DNA of 64,000 nucleotides from Algoriphagus sediminis (GCF_030403435.1 NZ_JAUEPH010000003.1:372001-436000); one strand, 5' to 3'; positions 30,619 through 39,530 are shown, counted from the stretch's first letter. The notes: generated by a model not told the origin, from the letters alone. A program made the numbers and translations.

Positions 30619-30672
30619 TCAAGATTGATAAAAAAAGAGCTTTTGGCGGATTTTTCGGAAGAAGTAAATCAG
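30619..30672 (-). pseudogene. N-terminal remnant of a third DUF6090 gene
   Basis: One base after the stop of the preceding DUF6090 gene, the minus strand reads LIYFFRKIRQKLFFYQS and then a stop. The two intact DUF6090 proteins begin MISFFRKIRQKLL and MISLFRKIRQKLL, also after a one-base gap in the second case. The start codon has become CTG and homology stops after about 12 codons, where permease-like sequence begins. This is a deletion junction, not a functional gene. Confidence 0.8.
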
Positions 30673-30673
30673 A

Positions 30674-31417
30674 TCAGTATTCTGAGGCAATTAAAATTTC
30701 TTCAATTATTCCGACAGTTTCCTCATATTGTTGCAGAAGCAAAATACTAGTCACGTATTTATCATCCACTACATTCTCGAACCTAATATTTTTTAGTAAT
30801 TCGGAATTACTGAAGTTAAATTTTGACTTGAAATATTTTTTACCCTTTTGAGTTAGGTAGGGTGCATCAGCATTTCGAAGGGAGCCGCTTTGCTTGATAA
30901 AATTTAAAAAGTCACTGCTGCTTCTTAGGTCATCTTCGGTAAACTCATTTACATTTTCATAATGCCTTTCCCATCTAAACAATAAAGATTGTAGGTGAGA
31001 GTTGGTTAGTTTAGAGATCTGGCCGGAGTTTTTGAGATCATTCAAGACATAGGAACTAGGATTCCAAGTCATATTAATAAATGAATTGCTAATCATGCTG
31101 TCCAAGATTTCATCTGCAGGGAGATTTTTAGATCCAAAGAGGCTCAAGAGAACTTCTTGAGTCTCGATCATAACTTTGATACGATCAATCTCAAACTTCA
31201 GGGAGGTCAGATTTTCTTCAAATTCATTGTGCAGTGCTAAGACCACTTGTTTTTCTCTATTTTTTTCACGCAAGGTTTCATTATAATTATTTACCCCAAG
31301 AGCAATCAAAATTCCAATCACTACCAATAAAATTTCTCCCACGGCGTACACAAGATACCGGGTTACCCGATTTTGAGATAGGAGTTTTTGGCGGATTTTT
31401 CTAAAAAATGAGATCAT
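30674..31417 (-). CDS. DUF6090 family membrane protein
   Basis: A 247-residue protein with the DUF6090 signature: MISFFRKIRQKLL, a short linker, one transmembrane helix (about 24-44, YAVGEILLVVIGILIALGVN), then a mainly helical, charged domain on the far side of the membrane. DUF6090 has no known function. It lies one base after the next DUF6090 gene and is paralogous to it (similar N-terminal 60 residues, diverged domain). It is the last intact gene of the minus-strand operon that begins with the sulfatase at 37637. Confidence 0.88.
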   Translation of the reverse strand: MISFFRKIRQKLLSQNRVTRYLVYAVGEILLVVIGILIALGVNNYNETLREKNREKQVVLALHNEFEENLTSLKFEIDRIKVMIETQEVLLSLFGSKNLPADEILDSMISNSFINMTWNPSSYVLNDLKNSGQISKLTNSHLQSLLFRWERHYENVNEFTEDDLRSSSDFLNFIKQSGSLRNADAPYLTQKGKKYFKSKFNFSNSELLKNIRFENVVDDKYVTSILLLQQYEETVGIIEEILIASEY

Positions 31418-31418
31418 T

Positions 31419-32201
31419 TTATTTTTTTCTATTCAATTCACCCTCAATCATTTTGAGCGTGATGTTGATAAAATCTTTAATGTTCAATTCATTGACTGAA
31501 ACGTAATCATTGTTATGCTTGTGGTGCCAGATTTGATTCTCAAATTCTAAATAATCCGCCTCAACTAGCTGGGTCTTGAAAGGGGATTTCTCTGGGTAGG
31601 TTTTAAGATAGTCTTTTTTGTCATAGGGGAGTTTTTTCGTGAGCTCACCATTGGCCAATGGAAAGCGCTCCATTAGAAATGGCATTAAATTCATGGTATA
31701 GTTGTCTGATCTAAAAAGAATATCCTCCTCCTGATCAACTAAGAGCGTCAGCCAGTTTACTATTTGAGTGCGTAGGGCATCATTTCTCAGAAGGTTTAAT
31801 TTCCCTGAATTGACAATTTCGCTTGCGACTCCTGTTTGGGCATCAAAAGAATTAAATGTACCCACCCTCACCAATAGTTCATCTACAAGTTCTGGATTAT
31901 TTTCTATTGAATTAGATCGAATTAATTGGGTGAGTTGTAAGCAGTCCTCAGTTACTTTTGAGTTAATGATGATACTGAAGTTTATTTCCTCCAGATTATT
32001 TTCAAATTCTTCCTTTAACCCAAAAAGTATTTCCAATTCTTCATCATTTTCAATTCGTTGTTGGTTCCATGTATTGATTTGTAGTGCTATCAAAATTCCG
32101 ATTACCACCAAAAATATTTCACCAATCGCATAGGCCAAATACTGAGTGATTCGGTTTTCCTTTAGGAGCTTTTGGCGGATTTTTCTAAAAAGTGAAATCA
32201 T
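31419..32201 (-). CDS. DUF6090 family membrane protein, second copy
   Basis: A 260-residue paralogue of the preceding protein: MISLFRKIRQKLL, a transmembrane helix (about 24-44), then a helical extracytoplasmic domain with a WNQQRIENDEE start. Its ATG overlaps the stop of the upstream NTF2-like gene by four bases (ATGA), and it is followed after one base by the other copy. The tight packing shows operon membership. Function unknown; the helix-plus-coil layout suggests a membrane-anchored accessory protein. Confidence 0.88.
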   Translation of the reverse strand: MISLFRKIRQKLLKENRITQYLAYAIGEIFLVVIGILIALQINTWNQQRIENDEELEILFGLKEEFENNLEEINFSIIINSKVTEDCLQLTQLIRSNSIENNPELVDELLVRVGTFNSFDAQTGVASEIVNSGKLNLLRNDALRTQIVNWLTLLVDQEEDILFRSDNYTMNLMPFLMERFPLANGELTKKLPYDKKDYLKTYPEKSPFKTQLVEADYLEFENQIWHHKHNNDYVSVNELNIKDFINITLKMIEGELNRKK

Positions 32202-32638
32202 CTATTTTCTGGTAAAGTCACGAACAATTGGGATTGAATTAACCACTTGCCAGAAGCTTTGGTCCACTGAGCAGAGTATTTTCCTCCCACGACAGAATCT
32301 TCTGATCCCTCTACATATCCTTTCCAGGTTCCAGTTTCCCAAGCCAGTTGGGTTTCGGAATTGACAAGGACCTCATCTGGGGTCCGAACCCAATACATTT
32401 TAGGGCCAGAATCTCTTTTTATATAATCCTGAAGTGCCTTTTTACCAGAGATTAAAGTCCCTGCACCTGTTGAAATCAATACATCATCAGTCAGGAAAGT
32501 AGCATTTAAATCCTCATTAAATTCTCTTAAAGCGGCATTAGATTTCTCCCTCTGCGCAAGAATCTGAGACTCTTCAGATTCTTGTGCAAAGCAGAAAACA
32601 GGAGCTAGTGTGAGGAAAACCCAAAGAAGGTATCTCAT
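32198..32638 (-). CDS. Exported SnoaL/NTF2-like (DUF4440-type) protein
   Basis: A 146-residue protein. A signal peptide (ends about VFCFAQ) is followed by a compact cone-fold domain with the usual pattern: helix ILAQREKSNAALREFN, strand region DDVLISTGAGTLISG, helix KKALQDYIKR, and C-terminal strands ending in KWLIQSQLFVTLP. DUF4440 relatives range from enzymes to binding proteins, and no catalytic set is certain here. It overlaps the S9 peptidase by four bases upstream and the DUF6090 gene by four bases downstream. Confidence 0.82.
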   Translation of the reverse strand: MRYLLWVFLTLAPVFCFAQESEESQILAQREKSNAALREFNEDLNATFLTDDVLISTGAGTLISGKKALQDYIKRDSGPKMYWVRTPDEVLVNSETQLAWETGTWKGYVEGSEDSVVGGKYSAQWTKASGKWLIQSQLFVTLPENR

Positions 32639-34665
32639 TCTTTGTCCCGATAATAATTAAACCAGCTCAAAATCGAAGCAGATTTACTCATTAGCATGCT
32701 TGGGCGATTGACCAAGCCATGAGAGGCATTGGGTATTCGAACCATCGCCGCTTCTACTCCTTCCAGCTTGAGTGCTGTGTAATATTGCTCTGATTCAGAT
32801 ATTGGCGTTCGAAAGTCTTTTTCACCAGTCAAAAGCATGGTTGGAGTAGTAACATTTCCCACCAGAGAAAGTGGAGATCTTCTCCAATAGTTTTCTATAT
32901 CCTCCCAAGGCTTTGCCCCAAACCAATACTTTGAAAAGAAGGCCGCTCCATCGGCATGAAGTACAAAACTCGTCCAGTTGATCACTGGCTTGGCGACCAC
33001 CGCAGCCTTAAATCGATCTGTCTTTCCCACGATCCATGCGGTCAGGACTCCACCTCCGGAACCACCGGTAACAAAAAGATTTTCCTCATCCACATAGCCT
33101 TTGGCGATTACCGCATCCACACCCGACATGAGGTCCTCATAATCATGATTTGGATAGTCATGATGAATAAGGTTCCCAAACTCCTGTCCATATCCGGTGC
33201 TTCCCCTTGGATTGGTGTAAAGCACCACGTAACCGGCAGACGCATAAGCCTGAATTTCATAAGAGAAGGATGGCCCGTACATGGCAAATGGTCCCCCATG
33301 AATCTCAAGGATAAATGGATATTTTTTATTTGGGTCAAAATTCGGAGGAGTAACGATCCAACCCTGAATATCCCGATCGTCATAGGAAGATTTCCACCAA
33401 AGCTCCTCTACAGAACCAATGTTCCGATAAGAGAAAACATCTTCATTTAGGTTAGTGATTCGGGTAGTATTTCCATTTACAAATGCCGCCAAATCCGCTG
33501 GATGATCTCCTCCTCCCAGAGTGTAAGCGATATTTCCATTTTCTGCCATGGTAAAGGTACCTGCATTATAAGGTCTCCCCAGGTCCAATCCTCCTAGACC
33601 TTCCACCACCGTCTTTGTTTTGCCATTAAGGGTCACATGACCCACTTTGGTGTCTCCCTGGTCATCATACTGAAAATAGATTGCTTTCCCACTGGATTCC
33701 CATTGCGGATTTCCCACACTTCGATCTAGCTCTTCAGTGAGATTTTTCATGCCTGAACCATCAGAATTCATGACATAAAGCCTGGTTACCGTGTAGCCCT
33801 GAAACGTGTCATCATATCCCGTGTAGGCGATCATGCTTCCATCTGGTGAAAGGGTGGGGTTAGAATCAGGGCCGAACCTGTCGGTCAAAGCAGTTACCGA
33901 GCCATCATTAAGATCCAATTGATAGATTTCAGAGTTAGCTGGATTTAGCTCATTATCCTCGTGGAGATTTGCTGAGAAGAATAGTGACTGACCATCGGTA
34001 GACCAAATTGGAGAACCATAATTTTGGTCGTCGAAAGTTCGCTGTCTGGCTGTACCTCCGGAAAGTCCAATGGTAAAAATATGCCTGTTTCCTACCGGTA
34101 AATAGCCAGCTCCATCTCCACGATAGTTCAAACGATCAATGTATATCGGTGCATCGTTCCAATCGGCTCCTGCCGGCTTGGAGGGGATGTTTAGCTTGTT
34201 TGAAGGAGTTCCTTTTACAAACTGGGTAAAAGCCAATTGGGTATCATCTGGTGACCATGAAACTGCCGAAGGAGGGGTAGCTGAATTGGTCAAAGCAATA
34301 TCCGCATTCATGTCAAAATGATGGACAAAGAGCTTGGTTTTATCGTCTTGTTGGTTGGAAAGATAGGCCAGCTTACTGCCATCATTTGACCATCTGGGAG
34401 CATAGTCTCTCTGATTGCCTTGAGTGAGTGGACGGTTTTGGGTGCCGTCACTATTCACAATCCAGAGATTGCCATAGTCTCTGTCTGTCATGATGTCTTT
34501 AAACATTCGAACGTACACGATTTTGGAGCCATCCGGAGAAATCTGTGGATCGGAAACCATTTCCAGATCGAAGAGATCCTTCAGCTCCATATTTGTCTTT
34601 TCCTGTGCCTGGCTTTGGGCGAGTAGCCCAAGGCAAAAAATGAGAAGTAGATATGTCTTTTTCAT
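32635..34665 (-). CDS. S9 family peptidase (prolyl oligopeptidase/acylaminoacyl peptidase type)
   Basis: A 676-residue exported serine peptidase. The signal peptide ends about AQSQAQ. Residues of about 30-420 form a TolB/WD40-like propeller (ISPDGSKIVYV, WSNDGSKLAYL, LSPDGSMIAY) that filters substrate size. The C-terminal alpha/beta-hydrolase has the nucleophile in VTGGSGGGVL, an aspartate in TGEKDFRTP and a histidine in NASHGL, in the right order. It is the middle gene of the operon, 23 bp after the amino-acid permease. Peptide cleavage followed by amino-acid uptake is a plausible joint role. Confidence 0.93.
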   Translation of the reverse strand: MKKTYLLLIFCLGLLAQSQAQEKTNMELKDLFDLEMVSDPQISPDGSKIVYVRMFKDIMTDRDYGNLWIVNSDGTQNRPLTQGNQRDYAPRWSNDGSKLAYLSNQQDDKTKLFVHHFDMNADIALTNSATPPSAVSWSPDDTQLAFTQFVKGTPSNKLNIPSKPAGADWNDAPIYIDRLNYRGDGAGYLPVGNRHIFTIGLSGGTARQRTFDDQNYGSPIWSTDGQSLFFSANLHEDNELNPANSEIYQLDLNDGSVTALTDRFGPDSNPTLSPDGSMIAYTGYDDTFQGYTVTRLYVMNSDGSGMKNLTEELDRSVGNPQWESSGKAIYFQYDDQGDTKVGHVTLNGKTKTVVEGLGGLDLGRPYNAGTFTMAENGNIAYTLGGGDHPADLAAFVNGNTTRITNLNEDVFSYRNIGSVEELWWKSSYDDRDIQGWIVTPPNFDPNKKYPFILEIHGGPFAMYGPSFSYEIQAYASAGYVVLYTNPRGSTGYGQEFGNLIHHDYPNHDYEDLMSGVDAVIAKGYVDEENLFVTGGSGGGVLTAWIVGKTDRFKAAVVAKPVINWTSFVLHADGAAFFSKYWFGAKPWEDIENYWRRSPLSLVGNVTTPTMLLTGEKDFRTPISESEQYYTALKLEGVEAAMVRIPNASHGLVNRPSMLMSKSASILSWFNYYRDKE

Positions 34666-34688
34666 AATTAATTGATGGTTTGGTAAGC

Positions 34689-35996
34689 TTAAGATATCCT
34701 TTTCCGGACGAACTTCCTGATGAAATAAAGCAGGGTCAAGGATAGGATGAAAATTAGTGATGCCCAGAGTTCTTTCGAACTGGATTGAAAAAGAATCCAG
34801 ATCAGAGAGACAAAGGCGAAAGTTCCGACGATATAGCCTAGAGGAACTTTGAATAGATTTTGGTCTTCGTTTTTTCGAATCAGTCGGAATTTGAAAAAGG
34901 CCAGAATCACTCCGAGATACATCAAAATGGAAGCAACGGTAACCAAGACCAAAAGAAACCTAAAGCTACCAGAAGCTGCCAAAATCAAGTCCAGAATGGC
35001 AAGAAATACGATGGCCACTACCGGGGTTTTAAATTTTGGGTGGATGCTGCTGAAAACTGAAGGAGTAAGACCATCTGCTGACCCAGCATAAAGTACTCGG
35101 GTCTTCATGACGAAAATGGAGCTAAATGTACTCCAGACGGCGATAAAGGAAACGGTAAGAAGCAGAAAGAAGGCGGATTCTCCCGCTATATTTTTGGCCA
35201 GTTCGGCCAAAGGGGCTTCCTGATTTTCAATCAGCTGATCACCTAGGACTCCCTGTACCACCAGATGCAAACAGCAGAAAATGAAAATCACCCCGATAAT
35301 GCCAAGAACAAAACCCAAGGGGGCTGTGCGTTTTGGGTTTTTCATTTCTCCGGTAGAAACCAAAGAAAGTTCACCTCCCAGAAAGGCAAAAATGAGTAAA
35401 AGTGAAGCCTCACCGATTTTAGGAAATTCAGGAAACCCCTGCCAGGAAATATTCTCTATTTGAATGGAGCTAATACCAAAAACCAGCAAAGCCAGAATAG
35501 CAAAAACCTTTATCCCGGTAAGAATCTTAATAAGGGTCATTCCATTTTTGATTCCTCGAATGCTTAAAAAGGTAATCACTCCCAGCACCAAAGTGAATAA
35601 AATGAATCGAGGGCCAAACTCTTCAAATGCCGGAAATGCTGTGGAGGCAATATCAGCCATAGCATTAAGCAGGGCTGCACAGGCAAGTGCACTCACCCCG
35701 AACCAGTACAAAATATTAGCAACGAATCCTGCCACTGGCCCGAATGCTCGCTCGATATAAACATAAACTCCACCCGTATCGTCAATTCGGCTACTGACTT
35801 CCCCGAAGCAGAGTCCAAGCGATAGAAATATCAATCCACAGGCGATATATGCCAGGATACTTCCATGACCCAGAATTACATAAACTAAGGCTGGTAGAAG
35901 GAAGATTCCACTTCCTATGGAGATGCTCAGGACGTTTGTGATTACATCCCAAATTCCCAGGTCTTTTTTGAGTTCTTTCTCAGATGATCGGCTCAT
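34689..35996 (-). CDS. APC superfamily amino acid permease
   Basis: A 435-residue inner-membrane transporter with about twelve hydrophobic segments. The first helix has ISIGSGIFLLPALV, the APC substrate/ion-binding GSGIF motif, and later helices carry GGELSLVSTGEMKNPKR, the usual loop after helix 6. The substrate is not predictable from what I can see. It lies 9 bp after the sulfatase and 23 bp before the S9 peptidase. The eroded permease tail at 30424-30618 resembles its C-terminal third. Confidence 0.92.
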   Translation of the reverse strand: MSRSSEKELKKDLGIWDVITNVLSISIGSGIFLLPALVYVILGHGSILAYIACGLIFLSLGLCFGEVSSRIDDTGGVYVYIERAFGPVAGFVANILYWFGVSALACAALLNAMADIASTAFPAFEEFGPRFILFTLVLGVITFLSIRGIKNGMTLIKILTGIKVFAILALLVFGISSIQIENISWQGFPEFPKIGEASLLLIFAFLGGELSLVSTGEMKNPKRTAPLGFVLGIIGVIFIFCCLHLVVQGVLGDQLIENQEAPLAELAKNIAGESAFFLLLTVSFIAVWSTFSSIFVMKTRVLYAGSADGLTPSVFSSIHPKFKTPVVAIVFLAILDLILAASGSFRFLLVLVTVASILMYLGVILAFFKFRLIRKNEDQNLFKVPLGYIVGTFAFVSLIWILFQSSSKELWASLIFILSLTLLYFIRKFVRKRIS

Positions 35997-36005
35997 ATAA
36001 TCTAC

Positions 36006-37637
36006 TTAGTCTTCCTCGGAAGAGTTAGGAAGGGGAAGAACAACTCCCACCTGTTCAGACCATTTTTCCCACTCGAGAAGCATTTCTTGATACTTTTCAG
36101 GAAATTCCTTTCTCAGGTCATTTTGCTCGGCAATATCCTTCGATAAGTCGAATAATTCGAAATTCGATTTGTCAAAGGGGCGCTCATGGTTTAGGATTTT
36201 CCAGTTTCCTTTTCTCAGCATAGCCTGTCCTGCATGTTCCATCCCGAAAACGTAGTTCTCATGGTGTACTTGACTAACATTTCCAGAAAGCATGGGAATG
36301 AGCGATTCACCCAGCAGGGGCTTTGGACTGTTGCCTTTCCATTCTTTGGGATATTCCACTCCAGCTACTTCATAGAATGTTGGTGCCAGATCGAGAAGTG
36401 TACAAAAAGTATCCTGGATACTCCCTGAACCTGCTACTCCCGGTCCTGCTATGATCATGGGAACATTCATCCCTCCCTCCGTGGTATATCCCTTGAAATA
36501 TCTAAAAGGTGAACTACCTGCTTCCGCCCATTGGGGGCCATAGGAAATAAAGGAATTTGGCTTGCCCATATCCTCATATTCATCGGTGAAGTGTTTTCTG
36601 AGAAGCTCCATAAATCCTTTACGATAGTAGAAATCCTCAGCAGCAGCACCATTATCCGCCATAAATACGATCAGTGTATTTTCATATTTACCCTTCTCTT
36701 TCAGATAATCAAGCAATCGCCCCACATTATAATCCAGATTGTCTACCATTCCGGCATAGAGCTCCATTTTCCGAGCTTCTTTTTTTTGCTCCTCCGGAGA
36801 AAGCTCCTCCCAGGGTTTTACCCTTGAATTCATTTCAGGCAAAATGGCATTTTCTGGGATCATGCCAGCTTTCTTCAAGGATTCAAGTCTCTGCTGTCGC
36901 AATGCTTCATAACCTTCATCGTATCGCCCTTTGTACTTTTTCCAGTACTCTTCATCCACCTGAAGGGGCCAGTGGGGAGAGGTGTAGGCAGCGAAAGTGA
37001 AAAATGGTTTATCATCCTCAAGATTGGAATCGATGTATTCGATCAATTTATCCGTGTAAAAATCAGTAGAGTAAGCATCTTCCGGCCACTCCACTTCCTT
37101 TCCGTTTTCGAAGTACTTAGAATTGGGTGCTTGAGGTAGAATACCGAGGTTATTGTAATGATTAGCCCCACCTTCTGAAGTCATGAAATATTTCTCAAAG
37201 CCTTTTTCGCCCGGATGATGCTCTGGCTCACGACCCAGATGCCATTTCCCTGCCATATAGGTATGGTATCCTGCGGATTGGAGTAATTCAGGAACAGTCA
37301 CTATCCTGTCGGTGAGGTATCCTTCATAACCCGTTAATTCTTGGATTCTTCCCTGAACACCCATTCCGGCGATATGATTATCATTACCCGTCAGGAACAT
37401 GGAACGGCTCACAGCACAATAAGGGGATGCATGAAACCTGCTAAATCGTAGCCCCTGACTAGCGAGCTGATCCAGATTAGGGGTGTCTATATCTCCTCCA
37501 TAACTCCCCAAATCTGCATAGCCTAGATCATCGGCTACGATTAGCAGAATATTGGGTCTTTTGAGAGATTCTTCTTCAGGGGCTTCACATGCGATCAGCA
37601 TGCTGCAAATACCTGAAAGAAGTAGAAGTCTTTTCAT
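36006..37637 (-). CDS. Lipoprotein arylsulfatase with unusual CxVxR active-site motif
   Basis: A 543-residue sulfatase. The signal peptide has a lipobox (LIAC, Cys17). The mature protein begins with PNILLIVADDLGYADLG, which supplies metal-binding aspartates, and has the active-site region YCAVSRSMFLTG, with Cys74 as the residue to be converted to formylglycine, followed by GNDNHIAGMG. This resembles the AtsA-like group. The usual maturation motif is C-x-P-x-R or C-x-A-x-R, but here the third position is valine. Histidines and a DNG motif (VFMADNGAA) are present later, so other catalytic parts look intact. It is the first gene of a seven-gene minus-strand operon ending at 30674; its substrate is unknown. 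Confidence 0.9.
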   Translation of the reverse strand: MKRLLLLSGICSMLIACEAPEEESLKRPNILLIVADDLGYADLGSYGGDIDTPNLDQLASQGLRFSRFHASPYCAVSRSMFLTGNDNHIAGMGVQGRIQELTGYEGYLTDRIVTVPELLQSAGYHTYMAGKWHLGREPEHHPGEKGFEKYFMTSEGGANHYNNLGILPQAPNSKYFENGKEVEWPEDAYSTDFYTDKLIEYIDSNLEDDKPFFTFAAYTSPHWPLQVDEEYWKKYKGRYDEGYEALRQQRLESLKKAGMIPENAILPEMNSRVKPWEELSPEEQKKEARKMELYAGMVDNLDYNVGRLLDYLKEKGKYENTLIVFMADNGAAAEDFYYRKGFMELLRKHFTDEYEDMGKPNSFISYGPQWAEAGSSPFRYFKGYTTEGGMNVPMIIAGPGVAGSGSIQDTFCTLLDLAPTFYEVAGVEYPKEWKGNSPKPLLGESLIPMLSGNVSQVHHENYVFGMEHAGQAMLRKGNWKILNHERPFDKSNFELFDLSKDIAEQNDLRKEFPEKYQEMLLEWEKWSEQVGVVLPLPNSSEED

Positions 37638-37797
37638 CTAGGCCTTGAAAATTAAGCCAGAAGATAGGGATTTATGGAGATTATTTTGGGTTGGGTTTTG
37701 ATTAAGATTATGGAGAGGCTTTAGGATGAAGGTGTGGCACGCCAAGGTTTTCCGAAAGTACCGGCTGACTGTCGTGCAGGCAATCTTTTGAAGAATT

Positions 37798-37831
37798 AGA
37801 TTGCTTCTTCGCTTTGCTCATCGCAATGACG
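37798..37831. repeat. REP-like dispersed repeat
   Basis: The sequence starts AGATTGCTTCTTCGCTTTGC and ends CATCGCAATGACG. It follows the AGATTGCTTCG...CGCAATGACG pattern I know as a dispersed intergenic repeat in many bacteria, including Bacteroidota. The ends form an imperfect inverted repeat. Only one copy is in this window, so identification rests on recall. Confidence 0.45.
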
Positions 37832-37883
37832 TAAAAAGCCTACTGCCCTCCCGATAATGTTGACTTCTGCTCCTAAAAGTATT

Positions 37884-37977
37884 GTACCTACGGCACATGC
37901 GTTTTGTGTAGACTTGCGTAACCAAGCTTGAGTCCCTATGGGACTTATAATCAAGTAGAAAAGGTCCCAGAAGGACC
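37884..37977. repeat. Composite stem-loop repeat, copy A
   Basis: Three short palindromes in a row: GTACCTACGGCAC (37884-37896), AGTCCCTATGGGACT (37931-37945, perfect) and GGTCCCAGAAGGACC (37963-37977). The first two and the bases between them align with copy B at 41793-41857, including ACCAAG just before the second hairpin. The two copies bracket one cassette of the toxin-like array. Confidence 0.6.
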
Positions 37978-38180
37978 GAAACTAGGTAAGGATGAAATTG
38001 AAAATGGTTAAGAGTGCCAGAGACACGATTGCATATTAACCAAAAAACCCAAACCGAAAGGCTTGAGTTTTCCGATTTTACTTTGTTTTTTTCTGAGAAT
38101 GGTGAGTTGTTCTCGAAATTAAAGTCCTAAACTCTGTTATAGCTTCTTTTTGGATAGGTCAAATTATGTCTTTAGAAATT

Positions 38181-38309
38181 CTAAAACTCATGTGCAGCTC
38201 CCAGATGTATAACTTGGATTCGAAGATAATTTGAACCACTTTTCTTAATCACAAATAAATTGAAATAGGGGTGTTCATAACCTTCTATAATCGGTGGTAA
38301 TTCAGGCAT
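38181..38309 (-). CDS. Possible 42-residue protein or gene remnant
   Basis: A short open frame on the minus strand, MPELPPIIEGYEHPYFNLFV and on, begins 18 bp after the stop of the 71-residue gene and is preceded by a purine-rich AGAGAGGAAAG. The composition looks protein-like, but the frame is short and no family is recognised. It could be the start of a decayed gene. Confidence 0.3.
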   Translation of the reverse strand: MPELPPIIEGYEHPYFNLFVIKKSGSNYLRIQVIHLGAAHEF

Positions 38310-38327
38310 CTTTTCTTTCCTCTCTTT

Positions 38328-38543
38328 CTAAATCGAAGCTTCAAGAGCATTAAATTCATATACCGAGACAAACTCGATTTCGGTAATAGATTTTAGAGTA
38401 TCTATTTTTCCTTTTTCATATTTGAAAAGATGATAGTCGATCTCTTCAATTTTTGAACTATCAAAACCATCAAACCTTAAGTACACATTGGGCTTAGGGT
38501 CTTTTTGATAAAACCAAAAGCAGAAAAATATCATTATTCGCAT
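38328..38543 (-). CDS. Hypothetical 71-residue protein, possibly truncated
   Basis: Begins with a short hydrophobic stretch (MRIMIFFCFWF) with a cysteine, like a shortened lipoprotein signal, followed by DPKPNVYLRFDGFDSSKIEE and a charged domain. A purine-rich GGAAGGAGA precedes the ATG. I do not recognise it. It lies downstream of the small paralogue at 38710-39237 on the same strand, so it may be another partner gene or a relic of the toxin-like array. Confidence 0.4.
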   Translation of the reverse strand: MRIMIFFCFWFYQKDPKPNVYLRFDGFDSSKIEEIDYHLFKYEKGKIDTLKSITEIEFVSVYEFNALEASI

Positions 38544-38709
38544 CTTCGATCTCCTTCCAATAAATATTTCCCAATATTTAAATTTATTCTTTTTTTAGTC
38601 TGCTCGTTAAGGGCAGTCCAGGATTTTGTCTCCTAATTATGGAGGGCTACTATCATTGACAGTTCAAAATGTCTTATCGTTGCATGCGACTCAAGAATGC
38701 CAAATAAGA

Positions 38710-39237
38710 TCAATTCAATGTAAACTCAAGTGGCATTCCACATTTATATGCCCATTTTCCATTTTCCTTTTTCATTTGAATATGAACACTCTTTTCACCG
38801 GCAATTCTGACAAAACTGAAAGCATAATTGTCAATAAAAATAGCTTCGCTAATGAACCTTACATTTTTTTCTTTTTTCACAACCCTAATTTTATCACCGA
38901 TGGTTTTTTGTAAAATTTGTTTTTTTTCAAGGCTTTTTAAACTGAATTGAAGTGAATTATAGGCTTGCCTGAAATTAGAATCATTGAATGAGCATAATCC
39001 TATTCCTGCAGCTGTTAAATTCTCCTCGTCCCATAGTTGGTCCATCCAAGGTTCATATTTGATAGTATGGCGATTCAGAAGAATATTTTCTTCTTTTGCT
39101 TCACTGTAGATATTCTGGATAATTTGGATTTGCTCTTCATCTACAGTCAATGGATTCTGGAAGAAGAACAAACAAAACACAATTGCTGAGAAAAGAGAAA
39201 CTGTTATCGCTTTAAAATTAATTACACTTTGTACCAT
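38710..39237 (-). CDS. Small exported protein, paralogue of the 39567 gene; candidate orphan immunity protein
   Basis: A 175-residue protein with an N-terminal hydrophobic segment (about 8-27), so membrane-anchored or exported. It is paralogous to the protein at 39567-40094: same length, same overlap with the gene before it, and shared patterns such as GIGLCSFN/GIALCSFE, the spaced FVRIAGEKS/LFKYPNSES region and NGKWAYKCGMPL/EGEWVYECSVPL. Its ATG lies within the last codons of the C-terminal remnant at 39218-39529 (20-nt overlap). So the partner gene is intact although the large gene beside it is reduced to a stub, as for orphan immunity genes. Function is inferred from layout only. Confidence 0.7.
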   Translation of the reverse strand: MVQSVINFKAITVSLFSAIVFCLFFFQNPLTVDEEQIQIIQNIYSEAKEENILLNRHTIKYEPWMDQLWDEENLTAAGIGLCSFNDSNFRQAYNSLQFSLKSLEKKQILQKTIGDKIRVVKKEKNVRFISEAIFIDNYAFSFVRIAGEKSVHIQMKKENGKWAYKCGMPLEFTLN

Positions 39238-39529
39238 TTGCTTTGTTACTACCGTTGATTTCCCTTACAATAATTTGATTAATTTCTGACCAAGTAGTAC
39301 CCTCTGGAATGAATTCTACTACCTCGTCCATAGGTTGGGATGGATTATCTCTTTTAACAAGTCCAGCAAAAGCCATACTATAGTAATAATCAAAGCTAAG
39401 TCCACCCCTTGTTGGACCATAGTTTTTATCCCAATTGCAGAGCAAAACAGCCATGTCTAGAACAAAGTCACCTATGATGATTTTCTTACTCTTTTTATTG
39501 GATATAATTAGCTTGATCATTATTAACAA
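39218..39529 (-). pseudogene. C-terminal remnant of a metallopeptidase-like lipoprotein gene
   Basis: The last 80 or so residues (DFVLDMAVLLCNWDKNYGP through SNKANGTKCN) match the C-terminus of the 40075-41613 protein (DFILGMAVSLYNWDKNFGP ... SNKANGTKCN). The first 20 residues do not. The shared leader, the HExxH motif and the following histidines are missing. It begins one base after the terminator of the neighbouring cassette, so it has no obvious promoter. It is either a decayed copy or a displaced C-terminal tip available for recombination into the complete gene. Confidence 0.75.
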
Positions 39530-39530
39530 A

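Larger units (their letters stand above)
37638..38180. other. Gene-free region with dispersed repeats
   Basis: About 540 bp without a convincing gene between the sulfatase promoter side and the small genes to the left of the toxin-like array. It holds a REP-like palindromic sequence (37798-37831) and a composite stem-loop repeat (37884-37977). The repeats and lack of coding signal mark an accessory, rearranged segment. Confidence 0.55.

Noticed and set aside
30437..30628. Plus-strand frame of 63 codons in the gap after the NHL lipoprotein
   Set aside because: It is the antisense of the permease remnant: a similar antisense frame occurs opposite the intact permease at 34849-35091, so it reflects permease codon pattern and not a gene.
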